A DNA stretch of 61,627 nucleotides from a virus, in the IMG/VR virus record IMGVR_UViG_3300013119_000686, positions 1 through 61,627 of that record. One strand, given 5' to 3'. Shown here piece by piece: positions 60,434 through 61,627 of this stretch. Below the pieces are notes generated by a model. It was given only the letters and a program-made list of their open reading frames with translations, had not been told where the DNA came from and did no database searches. Numbering within the stretch: position 1 is the first letter of the stretch; each line of letters opens with the position of its first letter. Position numbers and translations under genes: made by a program.

Positions 60434-60730
60434 ATGTCAACAGGAAGATATGCATTTACACCGAAGATTCTTGGTAGAAAGCTATATGCAACCAGCGTAT
60501 CATCATCTAGGATCTTTAAAGCAATTGAGTCTGGTGTCCTTGAGTTTACAACAACAACATTAAAGGAAGGCCAGAGGCTTGATCAGATATCAGGAAGAAT
60601 GTATGGGTCGTCTGATCTGTGGTGGGTTATTGCCGCGGCAAGTGGAATAGGATGGGGGTTGCAGGTTCCTCCTGGAACAATAATAAAAATTCCTACGAAT
60701 ATAAACGATGTATTTAGGCTGATAAGGTGA
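60434..60730 (+). CDS. LysM-like baseplate wedge protein (T4 gp53/tail X type)
   Basis: 98 residues. The C-terminal half EGQRLDQISGRMYGSSDLWW, then VIAAASGIGWG and VPPGTIIKIPTNIN, is the LysM-like pattern found in T4 gp53 and tail protein X. These are small baseplate components near the tube end. It starts 7 bases after the previous stop and is followed after 3 bases by another structural gene. Confidence 0.8.
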   Translation: MSTGRYAFTPKILGRKLYATSVSSSRIFKAIESGVLEFTTTTLKEGQRLDQISGRMYGSSDLWWVIAAASGIGWGLQVPPGTIIKIPTNINDVFRLIR

Positions 60731-60733
60731 TAA

Positions 60734-61627
60734 GTGGCAATAAGTTATTTAAGCGAAGCAACTGAGGGTCTTTTAAAGTATTTTGCCTCAACAGGAAGAG
60801 ATGACATCATATCTCTGATGACAAAAGGGTCTTCTTCAGATCAACAAGCTGCAGCAATTCTAAGCGCAGCAAATATAGCAACTGGAGGAACGTCAAATAT
60901 ATCACAAGCAGACACAGAATTAGTATCTCTGCTGCAGCAAGCCCTGTGTGATACAACTGAAGGCTCATTTTTTACAAAGGATATTCTTAATACAATCGGA
61001 GAGCAGCTAAATAGTGAAGACAGTGATATAGAAAATTTTATAAAGGTCTATTTTGAGAAAGGCGCAGCAAAAACACCAAAATCCTTTTTTATGGAGGGTG
61101 ATAATGATAGTGTTAAGAATATGACACGATCAGAAATCATAAGCACAGATGACGGCTTATCAAGCAATGAGACACAGCTGGGTGTGTCTGTCGTTAACAC
61201 ATCAACATCATCACCTGATAGATTTAAAAGTCCAACACTGTCAGCATTTGTATTTCCGAATCTTAGATTGGGAATACCCACAAGAAATACAGATAGCATC
61301 ACTTTATTTTCTAATGCTATTTCAACTGTTGAGATGTCAAGATGTGTTCCGTATATAAATCTTAGGTTTATGTCTGTTGTCCCTACAGCCTTGGGAGAAA
61401 GGACAAGACAGCTATCTCTCTTAAGATTTCTTGGAATGAATTCAAAAAATGATCCTAATGATTCAATTGGAATGAATAATTCGATTTTTGATGATGGTGC
61501 AAAAGATGAGTTCTTTGGAACAATTTCTGCCGGAGTTGCAGGAGATGATCTTGGAATAAACCCATCTGTATCGACGGCAGGAATGGAGCTATTTACGAGC
61601 CCGCAGACGTTAATCAATGCTGATATT
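60734..61627 (+). CDS. Virion (baseplate) structural protein, 3'-truncated by window
   Basis: 298 codons are open from a GTG at 60734 to the last base, with no stop, so the gene continues past the window. It begins MAISYLSEATEGLLKYFAST, with an AAGGTG ribosome site. The motif TLSAFVFPNLRLGIPTRNTD, then VEMSRCVPYINLRFMSVVP, reads like a conserved large-phage baseplate protein, though I cannot name it. It lies directly after the LysM-like wedge gene. An antisense frame over the same region is a shadow. Confidence 0.75.
   Translation, partial: MAISYLSEATEGLLKYFASTGRDDIISLMTKGSSSDQQAAAILSAANIATGGTSNISQADTELVSLLQQALCDTTEGSFFTKDILNTIGEQLNSEDSDIENFIKVYFEKGAAKTPKSFFMEGDNDSVKNMTRSEIISTDDGLSSNETQLGVSVVNTSTSSPDRFKSPTLSAFVFPNLRLGIPTRNTDSITLFSNAISTVEMSRCVPYINLRFMSVVPTALGERTRQLSLLRFLGMNSKNDPNDSIGMNNSIFDDGAKDEFFGTISAGVAGDDLGINPSVSTAGMELFTSPQTLINADI

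Noticed and set aside
61048-61617. Antisense frame of 189 codons near the window end
   Set aside because: The plus strand holds an open, well-formed frame from 60734 to the end of the window, with a ribosome site and protein-like composition.
1-61627. CRISPR arrays, tRNA genes and insertion sequences
   Set aside because: No spaced direct repeats, cloverleaf-like segments or transposase genes were seen. The only mobile elements supported are inteins and homing endonuclease genes.

Overview
The window is part of the genome of a large tailed phage with a contractile tail (T4-like virion plan). The main evidence is one plus-strand succession of large terminase, portal, prohead protease, acidic scaffold and T4 gp23-type major capsid protein, followed by neck proteins, two gp18-like tail sheath proteins, a gp19-like tube, a gp26-like baseplate/chaperone protein, a tape-measure candidate and baseplate proteins. 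Genes are tightly packed, often overlap by 1-14 bases, and use ATG, GTG, occasionally TTG and apparently once ATC as start. No host can be named from the sequence. The two best promoter candidates are of the bacterial sigma70 type, and no tRNA gene or phage RNA polymerase was seen.

Layout. 1-16.7 kb: very large, poorly characterised virion proteins (baseplate, fibre or tail associated) with fibronectin-like and LamG-like regions and shared terminal modules. 16.7-21.8 kb: a DNA metabolism island with a RuvC-like resolvase, a zinc-finger/TOPRIM primase, a single-chain Mre11-Rad50 (SbcD-SbcC) fusion and a small zinc protein. 21.8-36.6 kb: head module. The portal gene carries three inteins and the prohead protease gene a fourth. 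The module ends with the major capsid gene and a strong intrinsic terminator. 36.7-41.3 kb: accessory region with a truncated homing-endonuclease-like gene behind a good sigma70 promoter, a large (about 700 nt) structured non-coding RNA ending in its own terminator, two small membrane/secreted proteins, three small proteins sharing an N-terminal motif, a captured C-terminal piece of diaminopimelate decarboxylase, and a candidate capsid decoration protein. 41.3-61.6 kb: neck, sheath (two paralogues), an antisense Vsr-like homing endonuclease, tube, a probable programmed-frameshift chaperone pair, tape measure and baseplate. Genes are cut by both window ends.

How it fits together. Portal, scaffold, protease and capsid protein build the prohead and the terminase fills it. 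The neck proteins join it to a tail whose tube, sheath, chaperones, tape measure and baseplate are all encoded here. Portal and protease must both be protein-spliced before a capsid can mature. Several N-termini (scaffold, capsid protein and the small accessory proteins) carry L/I-x-E sites like those cut by T4 gp21. I infer that the small accessory proteins may be internal head proteins packaged with the DNA.

The items most worth following are the large RNA, the possible capsid-targeting motif family, the four-intein head module, the probable frameshift at a run of seven T, the Mre11-Rad50 fusion, the ATC start and the lysA fragment.
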